From the NCBI GenBank assembly GCA_026706395.1, contig JAPOYU010000095.1, positions 1 to 26,777 of the forward strand: 26,777 bases of DNA. Direction: 5' to 3'. The notes under the pieces were generated by a model. That model was given only the letters and a program-made list of their open reading frames with translations, was not told the origin of the DNA and did no database searches. The position numbers and the translations under genes were made by a program. The stretch comes from Chloroflexota bacterium (GTDB lineage Bacteria > Chloroflexota > Anaerolineae > Aggregatilineales > Phototrophicaceae). The first letter of the stretch is position 1. Each line of letters opens with the position of its first letter. Below are positions 16,881 through 23,879 of the stretch, piece by piece.

Positions 16881-19127
16881 TCAGCCGACGATGACGCCGT
16901 TGATGCGCTGTTCGGCGGTATGGACATTTTCGATGAAGAGTTGCGTCTCATCAATGATTTGATGGGCGTAGTCTTCGTTGATGCGCGCCGGCGCTTCGTT
17001 ATGGCGTTTGAAGAGATAGCGGGCGAACTTGCCTTTGGCGAAGCGATCGTAGATCAACTCGGTATCATAGAAGCGCGAGCGAAATTCGTCCACGATGTTG
17101 TTGTAATCGTCGCCGACATCCAGGTATTTGGTCCTCACCAGGGCGCGCGCGGCCAGCACCATCGCCTTGTAGGCATTCTCATCGGCCCGGGTATAGTCGC
17201 CGTCGTCCAGCGCCAGCAGCGCTTCGAAGTGAGTCGATTCGGCTTTGGAAATTTCCATTGAGAAGAGCGACACCACCTCGCCGGCGCATTCGCCGACGCC
17301 GATGTCGTCGATGGTGTAGACGCGGGAATCGCCCCAGTCGCTGAAGTAATTCGGGTTCTCTTCAAAGCTGGGCAGCTTGGTAAAGGGCTGCAGCATCGCC
17401 TTGATTTCCTTGCGCCCAAGCTCCTTGATCCAGGACTGGAAGTTTTCGTCCTCGGCGCGTTCGGCGACGTAGCGCTCGGTCAAGGCTTCGAGGACATCGG
17501 GGACGGTCTTCGCCGGCACCGCGCCGCAGGCCAGGCCGTAACTGCCGGCGTTTTCCTGCCATTGTCCGCCGAGGACGACCTGGAAGTGCGGCATCTTGTG
17601 ATTGCCGGAGCGGCGGCTGTTGCCGAAGAAGCCGATGTCGGCGACGTGGTGCTGGCCGCAGGAATTGAAGCAGCCGCTGACTTTGATCTTGAGATCGCGC
17701 ACGGCATCCGGCAGCAGATTGATGCGCTCGATGAGCCGCGTGCGCAGTTCGGCGGTCAAGCCGCGCGAGGAGGCGATGCCCAGCTTGCAAGTATCGGTGC
17801 CGGGGCAGGTGGTGATATCGACGATGGTGCCGGCGTTGGCATCACCCAAGCCGATGGCGCGGAGGTCGCGGTAGATAGCCGGCAGGTCGGCATCGGCCAC
17901 CCAGCGCAGCACGACGTTCTGCTCGACCGAAAGCCGGATGTTGTCGCCGACGTATTGGCGGGCGATATCAGCCAGTTTGAAGCCTTGCTCGGAAGTGAAA
18001 TCGCCCAGCGGCGTATTCAGCGTGATTGTGCTGTAGCCGGGCTGCACTTGCTTGTATACGTTGCTGCCATACCACTCGGCGAAGCCATCAGGCAAGGGCG
18101 CGCCATTGAGCGCCATACCGGCTTTCGCCGGCGCGTTTACGAAGTCGCCGACGCCTGGGATGTAGTCGGTATGGCGCGGGTCGGGCGGCACGGTTTCCAG
18201 TTCTTCTTGAACCAGTTGGCGGAAATCTTCAATTCCGAGCTTGGCGACGAGGAATTTCAGCCGGGCCCGATTGCGATTCTTCTTTTCGCCGAGCCGGGCG
18301 AATACCCGCGCGATGGCCTGGGTCAAGGGCAGTAGCTGCTCTTCGGTGCAGAAATCGGCCAAGACCTTGGCTTGATGCGGGACAGTGCCCAAGCCGCCGC
18401 CGACGAAGACGGTGAAGCCGCGCACGGTTTCGCCGTCGATTTCGCGCGTCTGCGCCAGCAGCCCGAGATCATGCATCTTGACCAGGCCGCAGGCATGCCC
18501 GGCGCAGCCCGAGAAGGCGACCTTGAACTTGCGGCCGAAATCCTGCACATCATCATGCGCGAGCAAGAAGTGTGTCATGGCATCGGCATAAGGGCTGACA
18601 TCAAAGACTTCGTCGTGGCAGACGCCGGCCAAGGTGCAGGCGGTGATGTTGCGCACGGAATTGCCGCAGGCTTCCTGCGTTGTGATGCCGACGGCCGCCA
18701 GCCGCCGCATCAAATCCGGCGTATCGTCGATGTGGACGTAGTGCAGTTGGATGTCCTGGCGCGTGGTGATGTGCAGGATGCCATCCGAGTACTCATCTGC
18801 CAGCTCGGATAGCACCTCCAGTTGTTCGGCCGTCAAACCGCCGTAGGGTATCTTGATGCGCTGCATGCCCGGCGCGTCCCAGAGCGTATCGGGACCCTTG
18901 ACAACTTCGTCGGAGGGGTAATGCAAGTCACGGGTGCGGACGCCGTCGTGGCGCTGGCCGTTGTCGTAACGCTGGCCATAGACGCCTTTGCGCAAGCGGG
19001 CTTCGGCGAAGACTTTCTCATCCAGCTTGCCTTGTTTGCGCAATTCCATCTGCGCTTCGTAGGTGTCGATGAGTTTCCCCATCTCGACCGGGATCCGGTC
19101 GCTTAGCAACTCTTTCCAGCTCGTCAT
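16881..19127 (-). CDS. Ferredoxin-type sulfite (or nitrite) reductase with extra C-terminal helical domain
   Basis: A 748-aa siroheme/4Fe-4S reductase. The two-fold repeated core spans about residues 40-590. The cofactor cysteines are C441 and C447 in TTCPGTDTCKLG and C486 and C490 in KVSGCFNSCG, which bind the 4Fe-4S cluster and siroheme. The first half has the vestigial CGNSVRNITAC and FSGCAGHACG. Residues about 620-748 form an additional helical region absent from ordinary reductases and resembling a HEPN-type bundle. Its place behind APS reductase and three siroheme genes favours sulfite over nitrite as substrate, reducing it to sulfide. AAGGA lies ten bases before the ATG, just after a TCAGAA/TTCTGA hairpin. 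Confidence 0.93.
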   Translation of the reverse strand: MTSWKELLSDRIPVEMGKLIDTYEAQMELRKQGKLDEKVFAEARLRKGVYGQRYDNGQRHDGVRTRDLHYPSDEVVKGPDTLWDAPGMQRIKIPYGGLTAEQLEVLSELADEYSDGILHITTRQDIQLHYVHIDDTPDLMRRLAAVGITTQEACGNSVRNITACTLAGVCHDEVFDVSPYADAMTHFLLAHDDVQDFGRKFKVAFSGCAGHACGLVKMHDLGLLAQTREIDGETVRGFTVFVGGGLGTVPHQAKVLADFCTEEQLLPLTQAIARVFARLGEKKNRNRARLKFLVAKLGIEDFRQLVQEELETVPPDPRHTDYIPGVGDFVNAPAKAGMALNGAPLPDGFAEWYGSNVYKQVQPGYSTITLNTPLGDFTSEQGFKLADIARQYVGDNIRLSVEQNVVLRWVADADLPAIYRDLRAIGLGDANAGTIVDITTCPGTDTCKLGIASSRGLTAELRTRLIERINLLPDAVRDLKIKVSGCFNSCGQHHVADIGFFGNSRRSGNHKMPHFQVVLGGQWQENAGSYGLACGAVPAKTVPDVLEALTERYVAERAEDENFQSWIKELGRKEIKAMLQPFTKLPSFEENPNYFSDWGDSRVYTIDDIGVGECAGEVVSLFSMEISKAESTHFEALLALDDGDYTRADENAYKAMVLAARALVRTKYLDVGDDYNNIVDEFRSRFYDTELIYDRFAKGKFARYLFKRHNEAPARINEDYAHQIIDETQLFIENVHTAEQRINGVIVG

Positions 19128-19136
19128 GTCTTGTTA

Positions 19137-19160
19137 ATCCTTTCAGAATGACTCTTCTGA
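19137..19160 (-). other. Small hairpin ahead of the sulfite reductase start
   Basis: TCAGAA-gagtca-TTCTGA, a 6-bp perfect stem, lies in the 60-base gap between cobA and the sulfite reductase gene immediately upstream of its AAGGA ribosome binding site. It could protect or tune translation of the reductase mRNA; this is inference. Confidence 0.4.
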
Positions 19161-19187
19161 TTTTTCATAAACTCACGGCGGAGGGCG

Positions 19188-19985
19188 CTACCATACCGCC
19201 GCGCTGATTTGCGCATCGATTTCGGTCGCGGGCAGAAGGTCGAACCAGGCGACGCCAGCTTCGCGCAAGCGCACCACCTCGCCGATCACCGTGATCGCCG
19301 GCGGTCTGATCGCCTGTTCGACGGCGATGTCAGCGATATCGGCAACTGTACCAATATAAGCGCGTTGATGCGGCACTGTCCCCCACTCGATGACGGCGGC
19401 GGGTGTATCAGCAGCCAGCCCGCAAGCGAGGAGCCGCCCGGTGATCGCCCGCAGTTGTTTCACGCCCATCAGGATGACAAGCGTGCCGCCGAGCTGCGCC
19501 AGGGCTTCGTAGTTGATATCGCTTTCGGCTTTATCCGGCGATTCATGGCCGGTGATCACGGTGAAGGCGCTGCTGATATGGCGATGCGTAAGTGGGATGC
19601 CAGCGTAGGCGGGCACGGCGTAAGAACTGGATACGCCGGGCACAATCTCGAAGGGGATGCCGTAGTCGCGGCAAGCGAGCGCTTCTTCGCCGCCGCGGCC
19701 AAAGACCAGCGGGTCGCCGCCTTTCAATCGTACGACTGCATATCCACTCAAGGCTCGGTCTACCAGCAGCCGGTGGATATGCTCCTGCGAGAGGCGGTGG
19801 CGCGTTGGCTGCTTGCCGACGTAAATGAGCTCGGCATCGGGTCGCGTCTCTTCCAGGAGGCCCGGCGGGATCAGGCGGTCATAGATCACGACATCGGCTC
19901 GCTGTAGCAGGCGCAAGCCCTTGCGCGTGATCAAGTCCGGATCGCCCGGTCCGGCGCCGACCAGATACACTTTTCCGATATTCAC
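19188..19985 (-). CDS. cobA: Uroporphyrinogen-III C-methyltransferase
   Basis: A 265-aa SAM-dependent tetrapyrrole methyltransferase. Signature segments are VYLVGAGPGDPDLITRKGL at the N-terminus, VVRLKGGDPLVFGRGGEE, and PGVSSSYAVPAYAGIPLTHR. It methylates uroporphyrinogen III at C2 and C7 to give precorrin-2, the first committed step to siroheme. I place the start at the GTG at 19985: AGGAG lies seven bases upstream, the family begins here, and the GTGA overlap with the preceding stop matches the operon's coupling style. An upstream in-frame ATG at 20042 would lie inside the previous gene. Confidence 0.94.
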   Translation of the reverse strand: MNIGKVYLVGAGPGDPDLITRKGLRLLQRADVVIYDRLIPPGLLEETRPDAELIYVGKQPTRHRLSQEHIHRLLVDRALSGYAVVRLKGGDPLVFGRGGEEALACRDYGIPFEIVPGVSSSYAVPAYAGIPLTHRHISSAFTVITGHESPDKAESDINYEALAQLGGTLVILMGVKQLRAITGRLLACGLAADTPAAVIEWGTVPHQRAYIGTVADIADIAVEQAIRPPAITVIGEVVRLREAGVAWFDLLPATEIDAQISAAVW

Positions 19986-21310
19986 AGGGCGTCTCCTATT
20001 TTTCGTGCCGTCGATAGCCACAGATTGCAAGCCGAGCGGCATGGCAGCGCAGCATCACTCGCGCCAGCGCCGTTCCACCAGCTTGGTTGGCGGACGCAGC
20101 CAGCGCAGACACTTTGCATAGTCTTCTTTATGACAGCGCTTGACAACTTATGAATGTCCTTAAACATACCTGCTTGTCGCTTTGCAAGCGCTTCCAATGA
20201 TTCAATCGCAAATTGCTCTTTTTCACGCGCGGCCCAGTCAGCGAGCAAACCCGGGTAGACCGTTTCAATTACGGCGCGCGCGTCCTCGGGGGATTGCAAA
20301 TCGACATGCCAGCCGCCGGGCAAATCGGCGCTCGTCGAAAGCGGGCGAAAGGGAGCCTCACGCACAAGGCTGCGCAGTTCGCCGGCGCTTGTGACCGGTT
20401 GGCTTAGACCGTCGTCCTCGTGCCAGACGCGTTCAGGGCTGACCAAGACTTGGCCAAACTGCAAGATTCTCCCAGCATCCAGTTGTTGGCGCAAGGCGCG
20501 TTTGCCAGCGGCGGGGAATCGCTCCCACTTGCCGGCGACCGTCGTTGGCTCAAGGGGGAGGCCGGTATCGCGCGCCAAAGCCAGGATCACCTCAACTATC
20601 GAGGCGTGATCGCCGACCGGATCGCAGGTGAAGACGGTTCGACCGTTGACGCGTTCGGCCGTCCCGCTGCCAGTTATGCCGAGAGCGTGCGGCACGTCGA
20701 CCCCGACATGCGAGCCATCGGCCAGGAAGTAGGGCAGGGCGATGATGTTGGGCGAGCTAGTGGAGCGATAGACGCTTGGAATATCGGGATCGTCGTCGAG
20801 GTATACGGCGACTACTTCGTTGGCGAAGCCCGCCGAGCGAATACGATCGGCCTGGTGGCGAGCCGTATCCCGGCTGTGCTGATTGCGGGGTGTGCCATGC
20901 CCGATGACGGTAATGGCGGTCTCTTGCGCCGGCAGATCGAAGCGATCAAATACCTGGCGCAGGCGCTCATCGACGATCGCGTCAAGGATTCTGTGTTCGC
21001 CGATTGGGGGCGTCAGATGTATGCGCCGCTCCCCATTGCTCGTGACAGGACCGTCGAGCCCCATTTCGCCGGGCAATACTTGTCCCGTGAAATACCCTCG
21101 CGCCGTGAATAGCGGCACGACGACGACATCGTCGGCTTCGACCGTGTCCAGCACATGCGAGAATGCGGGCGCTTCTTTCCAGAAGCAGGCCGTAACCTCA
21201 TCGGCGACGCCTAATTGGCGCAGCCTGTCGACGCAATCCCAGACGACGCCGGCGGTGTTGGCGCTGACATGCGAGCCGTGACCGGCCAAGATCAGGGCGA
21301 TGCCGCTCAT
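19982..21310 (-). CDS. Sirohydrochlorin chelatase (CbiX) with DR2241-like 4Fe-4S tail
   Basis: A 442-aa protein. Two CbiX-type chelatase halves are visible: the first with LAGHGSH (H11) and the second with VIGHGTP (H138) plus ALPYFLADGSHVGVDVPHAL (H201, H208). The C-terminal region (about 260-442) carries four cysteines, C402 and C405 in CAGC and C424 and C428 in PCRSAC, which fit a 4Fe-4S cluster. The whole layout matches the Deinococcus DR2241 type as I recall it. It should insert ferrous iron into sirohydrochlorin to complete siroheme. It overlaps its neighbours by ATGA and GTGA. The role of the cluster is not established. Confidence 0.9.
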   Translation of the reverse strand: MSGIALILAGHGSHVSANTAGVVWDCVDRLRQLGVADEVTACFWKEAPAFSHVLDTVEADDVVVVPLFTARGYFTGQVLPGEMGLDGPVTSNGERRIHLTPPIGEHRILDAIVDERLRQVFDRFDLPAQETAITVIGHGTPRNQHSRDTARHQADRIRSAGFANEVVAVYLDDDPDIPSVYRSTSSPNIIALPYFLADGSHVGVDVPHALGITGSGTAERVNGRTVFTCDPVGDHASIVEVILALARDTGLPLEPTTVAGKWERFPAAGKRALRQQLDAGRILQFGQVLVSPERVWHEDDGLSQPVTSAGELRSLVREAPFRPLSTSADLPGGWHVDLQSPEDARAVIETVYPGLLADWAAREKEQFAIESLEALAKRQAGMFKDIHKLSSAVIKKTMQSVCAGCVRQPSWWNGAGASDAALPCRSACNLWLSTARKIGDAL

Positions 21311-21969
21311 TCGGGCTCATCCCCAAGCAGAATCGCTTCGAACAAATGCCGCGCCTTCTCGCGCTCGCCTTCGCGCAACAGCACCAGCAATTCGGATGTG
21401 ACGATGTCTTGGTAGACGTCTTGTCGCTCTGCTTGCGTTGGCAGCCGCTGCTGCTGCGCTTGACGGATCTCCCCCAGCCATTCCGCCAGCAGGGCATATT
21501 CTTCGCCGAAGTCCGTCTCAAGGCGGCGCTTCAGCATACGTATCAAGGCCGGGGACTTGCCGTTGCTGCTCAGAGCAATGGTCAGCGGCGGTTGCTCAAT
21601 CAGCGCCATATTGCTGAAATCGCTATGGTCAGCGCTGCCGTTCGCTACATTGCAGAGGGCGCGGATGCGATGCGCGTCTTGCGCCACGGTCTTATTCACA
21701 CGCGGGTCATCAGTCGCTGCTATGACGATGATGGGCATATAGTCGTTGAGCATGTCGCGTTGGTAGCGCGCGCGTATCCATTCGATGTCGCCATTATCGG
21801 CAAGGTCCTGCAAGTCGGCGCTCGCACCCGGGCTGACGAGCAAGACACGCGCGCCGGTTCGCAGCAGGTGTCGCACTTTGCGCGCGCCCACGCGGCCGCC
21901 GCCGATTACGGCGACGTGCTTGTCCTGCAGGTGCAGCAGGATGGGATAGCCGGACGCGGCCTCAGCCAT
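21307..21969 (-). CDS. Precorrin-2 dehydrogenase (Met8/SirC-like)
   Basis: A 220-aa protein corresponding to the N-terminal CysG domain. The NAD-binding motif VIGGGRVGARKVRHLLR is at residues about 21-37, followed by a Met8-type LCNVANGSADHSDFSNMALI and LTIALSSNGKSPALIRMLKR. It oxidises precorrin-2 to sirohydrochlorin. Although Met8 itself can chelate iron, a dedicated chelatase is encoded next, so here it probably serves as dehydrogenase only. It overlaps cysH by eight bases and the chelatase gene by four. Confidence 0.92.
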   Translation of the reverse strand: MAEAASGYPILLHLQDKHVAVIGGGRVGARKVRHLLRTGARVLLVSPGASADLQDLADNGDIEWIRARYQRDMLNDYMPIIVIAATDDPRVNKTVAQDAHRIRALCNVANGSADHSDFSNMALIEQPPLTIALSSNGKSPALIRMLKRRLETDFGEEYALLAEWLGEIRQAQQQRLPTQAERQDVYQDIVTSELLVLLREGEREKARHLFEAILLGDEPE

Positions 21970-22672
21970 TGATCGTCTCCGGGATGGGGGCGATGTGGAT
22001 GCCGCACTCGGTCTTGCTGCGGTTGGCCCAGCGTCCGCTGCGCCGATCGTCCGCCGATGAAACCGCCTTGGTGCAGGTCCAGCAGCCGATGCTCGGGTAG
22101 CCCATATCGTGCAGCGGGTTGTAAGGCAGGTCGTGATTGCGAATGTAGCCCCAGACCTCGGCTTCGCTCCAATTGGCGAATGGGGCGATCTTGACCAGTC
22201 CGCTGCTGTAGTCTCGGCTAAGAACGGGGATATTTGACCGAAGCGCAGATTGATCGCGCCGCAGCCCGGTTATCCAGGCATCGAAACCGACCAGGGCATC
22301 GCGCAGGGGAATCGTCTTGCGGATGTGGCAGCAGCGGTCCGGATTGCGCTCCCAGAGGCGATCGCCATAGTCCCGCGCTTGCTGTTTCGGCGTTTGCCGC
22401 GGCTTGATACGCCGCAAGTCGAGATCAAAGCGCTGTTCCAAGGCGTCGATCAGATCTTGCGTCTCCGGGAATAGCAAGCCGGTATCCAGCGTCAGCACCG
22501 GTGTGTGCGGCGCGATGTTCTGCAGCATGTGCAAGGTGACGATGCCGGTCGGCTGAAAGCTGGTGACGATGGCAAGCTTGTCACCGTAAGTCTCGCTGGC
22601 CCAAGACAAGATATCGGTTGGTCCGGCGTTTTCGAATTCTTCTGCTTGTTTTTCCAGTCTGTAGCGCAACAT
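21962..22672 (-). CDS. cysH: Assimilatory APS/PAPS reductase
   Basis: A 236-aa protein of the thioredoxin-dependent adenylyl-sulfate reductase family. It has VTSFQPTGIVTLHML near the N-terminus, LDTGLLFPET, and the cluster cysteines C114 and C115 (DRCCHIRK) and C197 and C200 (GCWTC), which bind 4Fe-4S, plus the catalytic C223 in TECGIH. The paired CC and CxxC indicate the iron-sulfur class, which generally prefers APS over PAPS. It yields sulfite for the reductase encoded downstream. GGGAG precedes the ATG closely. First structural gene of the operon, preceded by two tandem cysteine-rich leader ORFs with terminator-like hairpins. Confidence 0.95.
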   Translation of the reverse strand: MLRYRLEKQAEEFENAGPTDILSWASETYGDKLAIVTSFQPTGIVTLHMLQNIAPHTPVLTLDTGLLFPETQDLIDALEQRFDLDLRRIKPRQTPKQQARDYGDRLWERNPDRCCHIRKTIPLRDALVGFDAWITGLRRDQSALRSNIPVLSRDYSSGLVKIAPFANWSEAEVWGYIRNHDLPYNPLHDMGYPSIGCWTCTKAVSSADDRRSGRWANRSKTECGIHIAPIPETING

Positions 22673-22699
22673 TTTTACTCCCGATATGTGTTCATGGTG

Positions 22700-22734
22700 A
22701 AAAGCGAAAGCGCCTCGGGTTATCCAAGGCGCTT
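22700..22734 (-). terminator. Attenuator terminator 2 (proximal to cysH)
   Basis: On the minus strand AAGCGCCTTGG-ataac-CCGAGGCGCTT (22734 to 22708) forms an 11-bp stem with one G-U pair, followed by TCGCTTTT, a broken U-tract. It ends 27 bases before the cysH ATG. Its 5' arm (within 22717-22730) is also claimed by a longer 14-bp antiterminator helix, so the two folds exclude each other. Confidence 0.75.
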
Positions 22735-22788
22735 CGAAGTTTCTCAGCTTCTCACCGGCTACATCGATCAGCCAGCCCCGGATAACCC
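22717..22788 (-). promoter_or_regulatory. Antiterminator helix of attenuator 2
   Basis: GGGTTATCCGGGGC (22788 to 22775) pairs with GCCTTGGATAACCC (22730 to 22717) over 14 uninterrupted positions including two G-U pairs. This takes away the 5' arm of terminator 2. A competing pre-antiterminator is CCCTGC (22823-22818, overlapping the cysteine codons) with GCAGGG (22792-22787). That gives the classical 1:2, 2:3, 3:4 arrangement: a ribosome stalled on cysteine codons would cover segment 1 and free segment 2. Confidence 0.8.
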
Positions 22789-22847
22789 TGCCATTTCGGC
22801 ACGGCGCAACAACAAGCGCAGGGACATGGCTGAACTCTATACTTCAT
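22752..22847 (-). CDS. Cysteine-rich leader peptide 2 (31 aa)
   Basis: A 31-residue ORF starting MKYRVQP and continuing CPCACCC, with cysteines at positions 8, 10, 12, 13, 14 and 29. It has a good ribosome binding site (AAGG, seven bases before the ATG). The cysteine codons are TGT, TGC, TGT, TGT and TGC (22826-22806). It lies between terminator 1 and terminator 2 upstream of cysH, and its own sequence contains the antiterminator arm (codons Gln-Gly-Tyr-Pro-Gly-Leu). Role inferred: a sensor of charged cysteinyl-tRNA through ribosome stalling. The peptide itself probably has no function. Confidence 0.85.
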   Translation of the reverse strand: MKYRVQPCPCACCCAVPKWQGYPGLADRCSR

Positions 22848-22874
22848 ATCGGCACCTTAACCACTAAGACCAAC

Positions 22875-22900
22875 AAAAAAGCCCCGTGTCGTTACGGGGC
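22875..22900 (-). terminator. Attenuator terminator 1 (distal)
   Basis: On the minus strand GCCCCGT-aacgac-ACGGGGC forms a 7-bp GC-rich stem followed directly by TTTTTT: a textbook intrinsic terminator. It sits about 140 bases after the operon promoter and 200 bases before cysH, so unregulated transcription of the operon would end here. It could alternatively only end the upstream SDR transcript, but the promoter lies between the SDR stop and this hairpin. Confidence 0.85.
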
Positions 22901-22943
22901 ATCTGTCTCCAATTTGCGCTGCGTCAATCAAGACTTGGCAAGG

Positions 22944-23009
22944 CTACTCCGCACGACTTTCGGTCGAAAGCGTCTGACAACAACAGCAGGCGCAGCGGAT
23001 GTGTTTCAT
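22944..23009 (-). CDS. Cysteine-rich leader peptide 1 (21 aa)
   Basis: A 21-residue ORF starting MKHIR and continuing CACCCC, with cysteines at 6 and 8-11, followed by QTLSTESRAE and a TAG. The cysteine codons span 22994-22977. The ribosome binding site is weak (GAGA eight bases before the ATG). It begins about 28 bases after the predicted transcript start. A hairpin with CTTTC/GAAAG at its core (22973-22953) follows the cysteine codons. The stretch TGCGGAGTA at its stop codon (22953-22945) can pair with TGCCCCGTA (22901-22893), the 5' arm of terminator 1, at eight of nine positions. Inferred role as in leader 2. Confidence 0.82.
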   Translation of the reverse strand: MKHIRCACCCCQTLSTESRAE

Positions 23010-23043
23010 CAAATTCGTCTCGATGACTCGCTCAACGAACAAA

Positions 23044-23072
23044 AGCCTAACGCAGGATCGCCAGTTTGTCAA
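23044..23072 (-). promoter_or_regulatory. Promoter of the cysteine-attenuated sulfur operon
   Basis: TTGACA (23067-23072), a perfect -35, is 17 bases from TAGGCT (23044-23049). Predicted transcript start is near 23037, 28 bases before leader peptide 1. It sits in the short gap after the SDR stop. Confidence 0.75.
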
Positions 23073-23111
23073 GTAATTGGCGAGAATTTAGTGTGGCGGC
23101 GCGGCCAGGCT

Positions 23112-23879
23112 TCAGTTGCTTTGCATGCGCAGGGCGCCGTCAAGGCGGATTGTCTCGCCGTTTAGCATTTCGTTCTCGATGATCTGCTGCGCCAGCCGCG
23201 CGTACTCATCCGGTTGGCCGAGCCGTTGCGGGAAGGGCACTTGCGCGCCCAGCGACGCGCGGACCGCTTCCGGCAATCCCCCCAGCAGCGGCGTATCGAA
23301 GATGCCCGGCGCGATAGTGCAAACGCGGATGCCATAACGTGCGAGATCACGGGCGATGGGCAAGGTCATGCCGACAATGCCGCCTTTCGATGCCGAGTAG
23401 GCCGCTTGCCCGATTTGGCCTTCAAAGGCGGCGACGGAAGCCGAGTTGATGATCACGCCGCGTTCGCCGCTATCACCGGGTGGGTTGCTCGCCATCGCTG
23501 TCGCAGCCAAGCGGATGCAATTGAAGCTGCCGATGAGATTGACGCGAAGTGCAGTCTCGAAAAGCTCGAGTGGATGAGGACCGCGGCTGCTCGTTGTGCG
23601 GATGGCGATGCCAATGCCGGCGCAGTTGACCAGGACATTGAGCCCGCCGAATTCCGCCGCGGTGAATTCGAGGGCGGCCTGCACGTCTTTTTCGCTGCTG
23701 ACGTCTGCCTTGAAGAAGCGCGCCGCGCCGCCCAATTCGTCAGCCAGCGCCGCTCCCTTTTCCGCATCAAGATCGAGGATGACGACGCGGGCGTCAGCAG
23801 CAATGAATCGCTTTGCCACGCCCGCGCCCAAGCCAGATGCGCCGCCGGTGATCAGCGCGATGACATCCTGCATCTTCAT
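23112..23879 (-). CDS. SDR family dehydrogenase (3-hydroxyacyl-CoA dehydrogenase type-2-like)
   Basis: A 255-aa short-chain dehydrogenase. The cofactor motif TGGASGLG is at residues 11-18, NCAG at 85-88, and the catalytic triad is S148 ([10 protein letters not shown]), Y161 and K165 (YSASK). The C-terminal [13 protein letters not shown] is typical of the type-2 3-hydroxyacyl-CoA/17-beta-hydroxysteroid dehydrogenase group, so fatty-acid or branched-chain acyl-CoA oxidation is the best guess. GGAG lies seven bases before the ATG. It is upstream of, but probably transcribed separately from, the sulfur operon. Confidence 0.88.
   Translation of the reverse strand: MKMQDVIALITGGASGLGAGVAKRFIAADARVVILDLDAEKGAALADELGGAARFFKADVSSEKDVQAALEFTAAEFGGLNVLVNCAGIGIAIRTTSSRGPHPLELFETALRVNLIGSFNCIRLAATAMASNPPGDSGERGVIINSASVAAFEGQIGQAAYSASKGGIVGMTLPIARDLARYGIRVCTIAPGIFDTPLLGGLPEAVRASLGAQVPFPQRLGQPDEYARLAQQIIENEMLNGETIRLDGALRMQSN

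Noticed and set aside
16808..16954. 49-residue N-terminal extension of the unknown 198-aa protein
   Set aside because: It overlaps the sulfite reductase gene and crosses a palindromic repeat, while the ATG at 16807 has a good ribosome binding site.
22866..22904. Twelve-codon minus-strand ORF starting inside terminator 1 with a GGAG upstream
   Set aside because: It has one Cys only and crosses the terminator stem; the GGAG spacing is short and it adds nothing to the attenuation model. Kept in mind but not called.
22914..23165. 83-codon plus-strand open frame across the cysteine leader
   Set aside because: No ribosome binding site, runs into the end of the SDR gene antisense, and the minus strand here has a better explanation.
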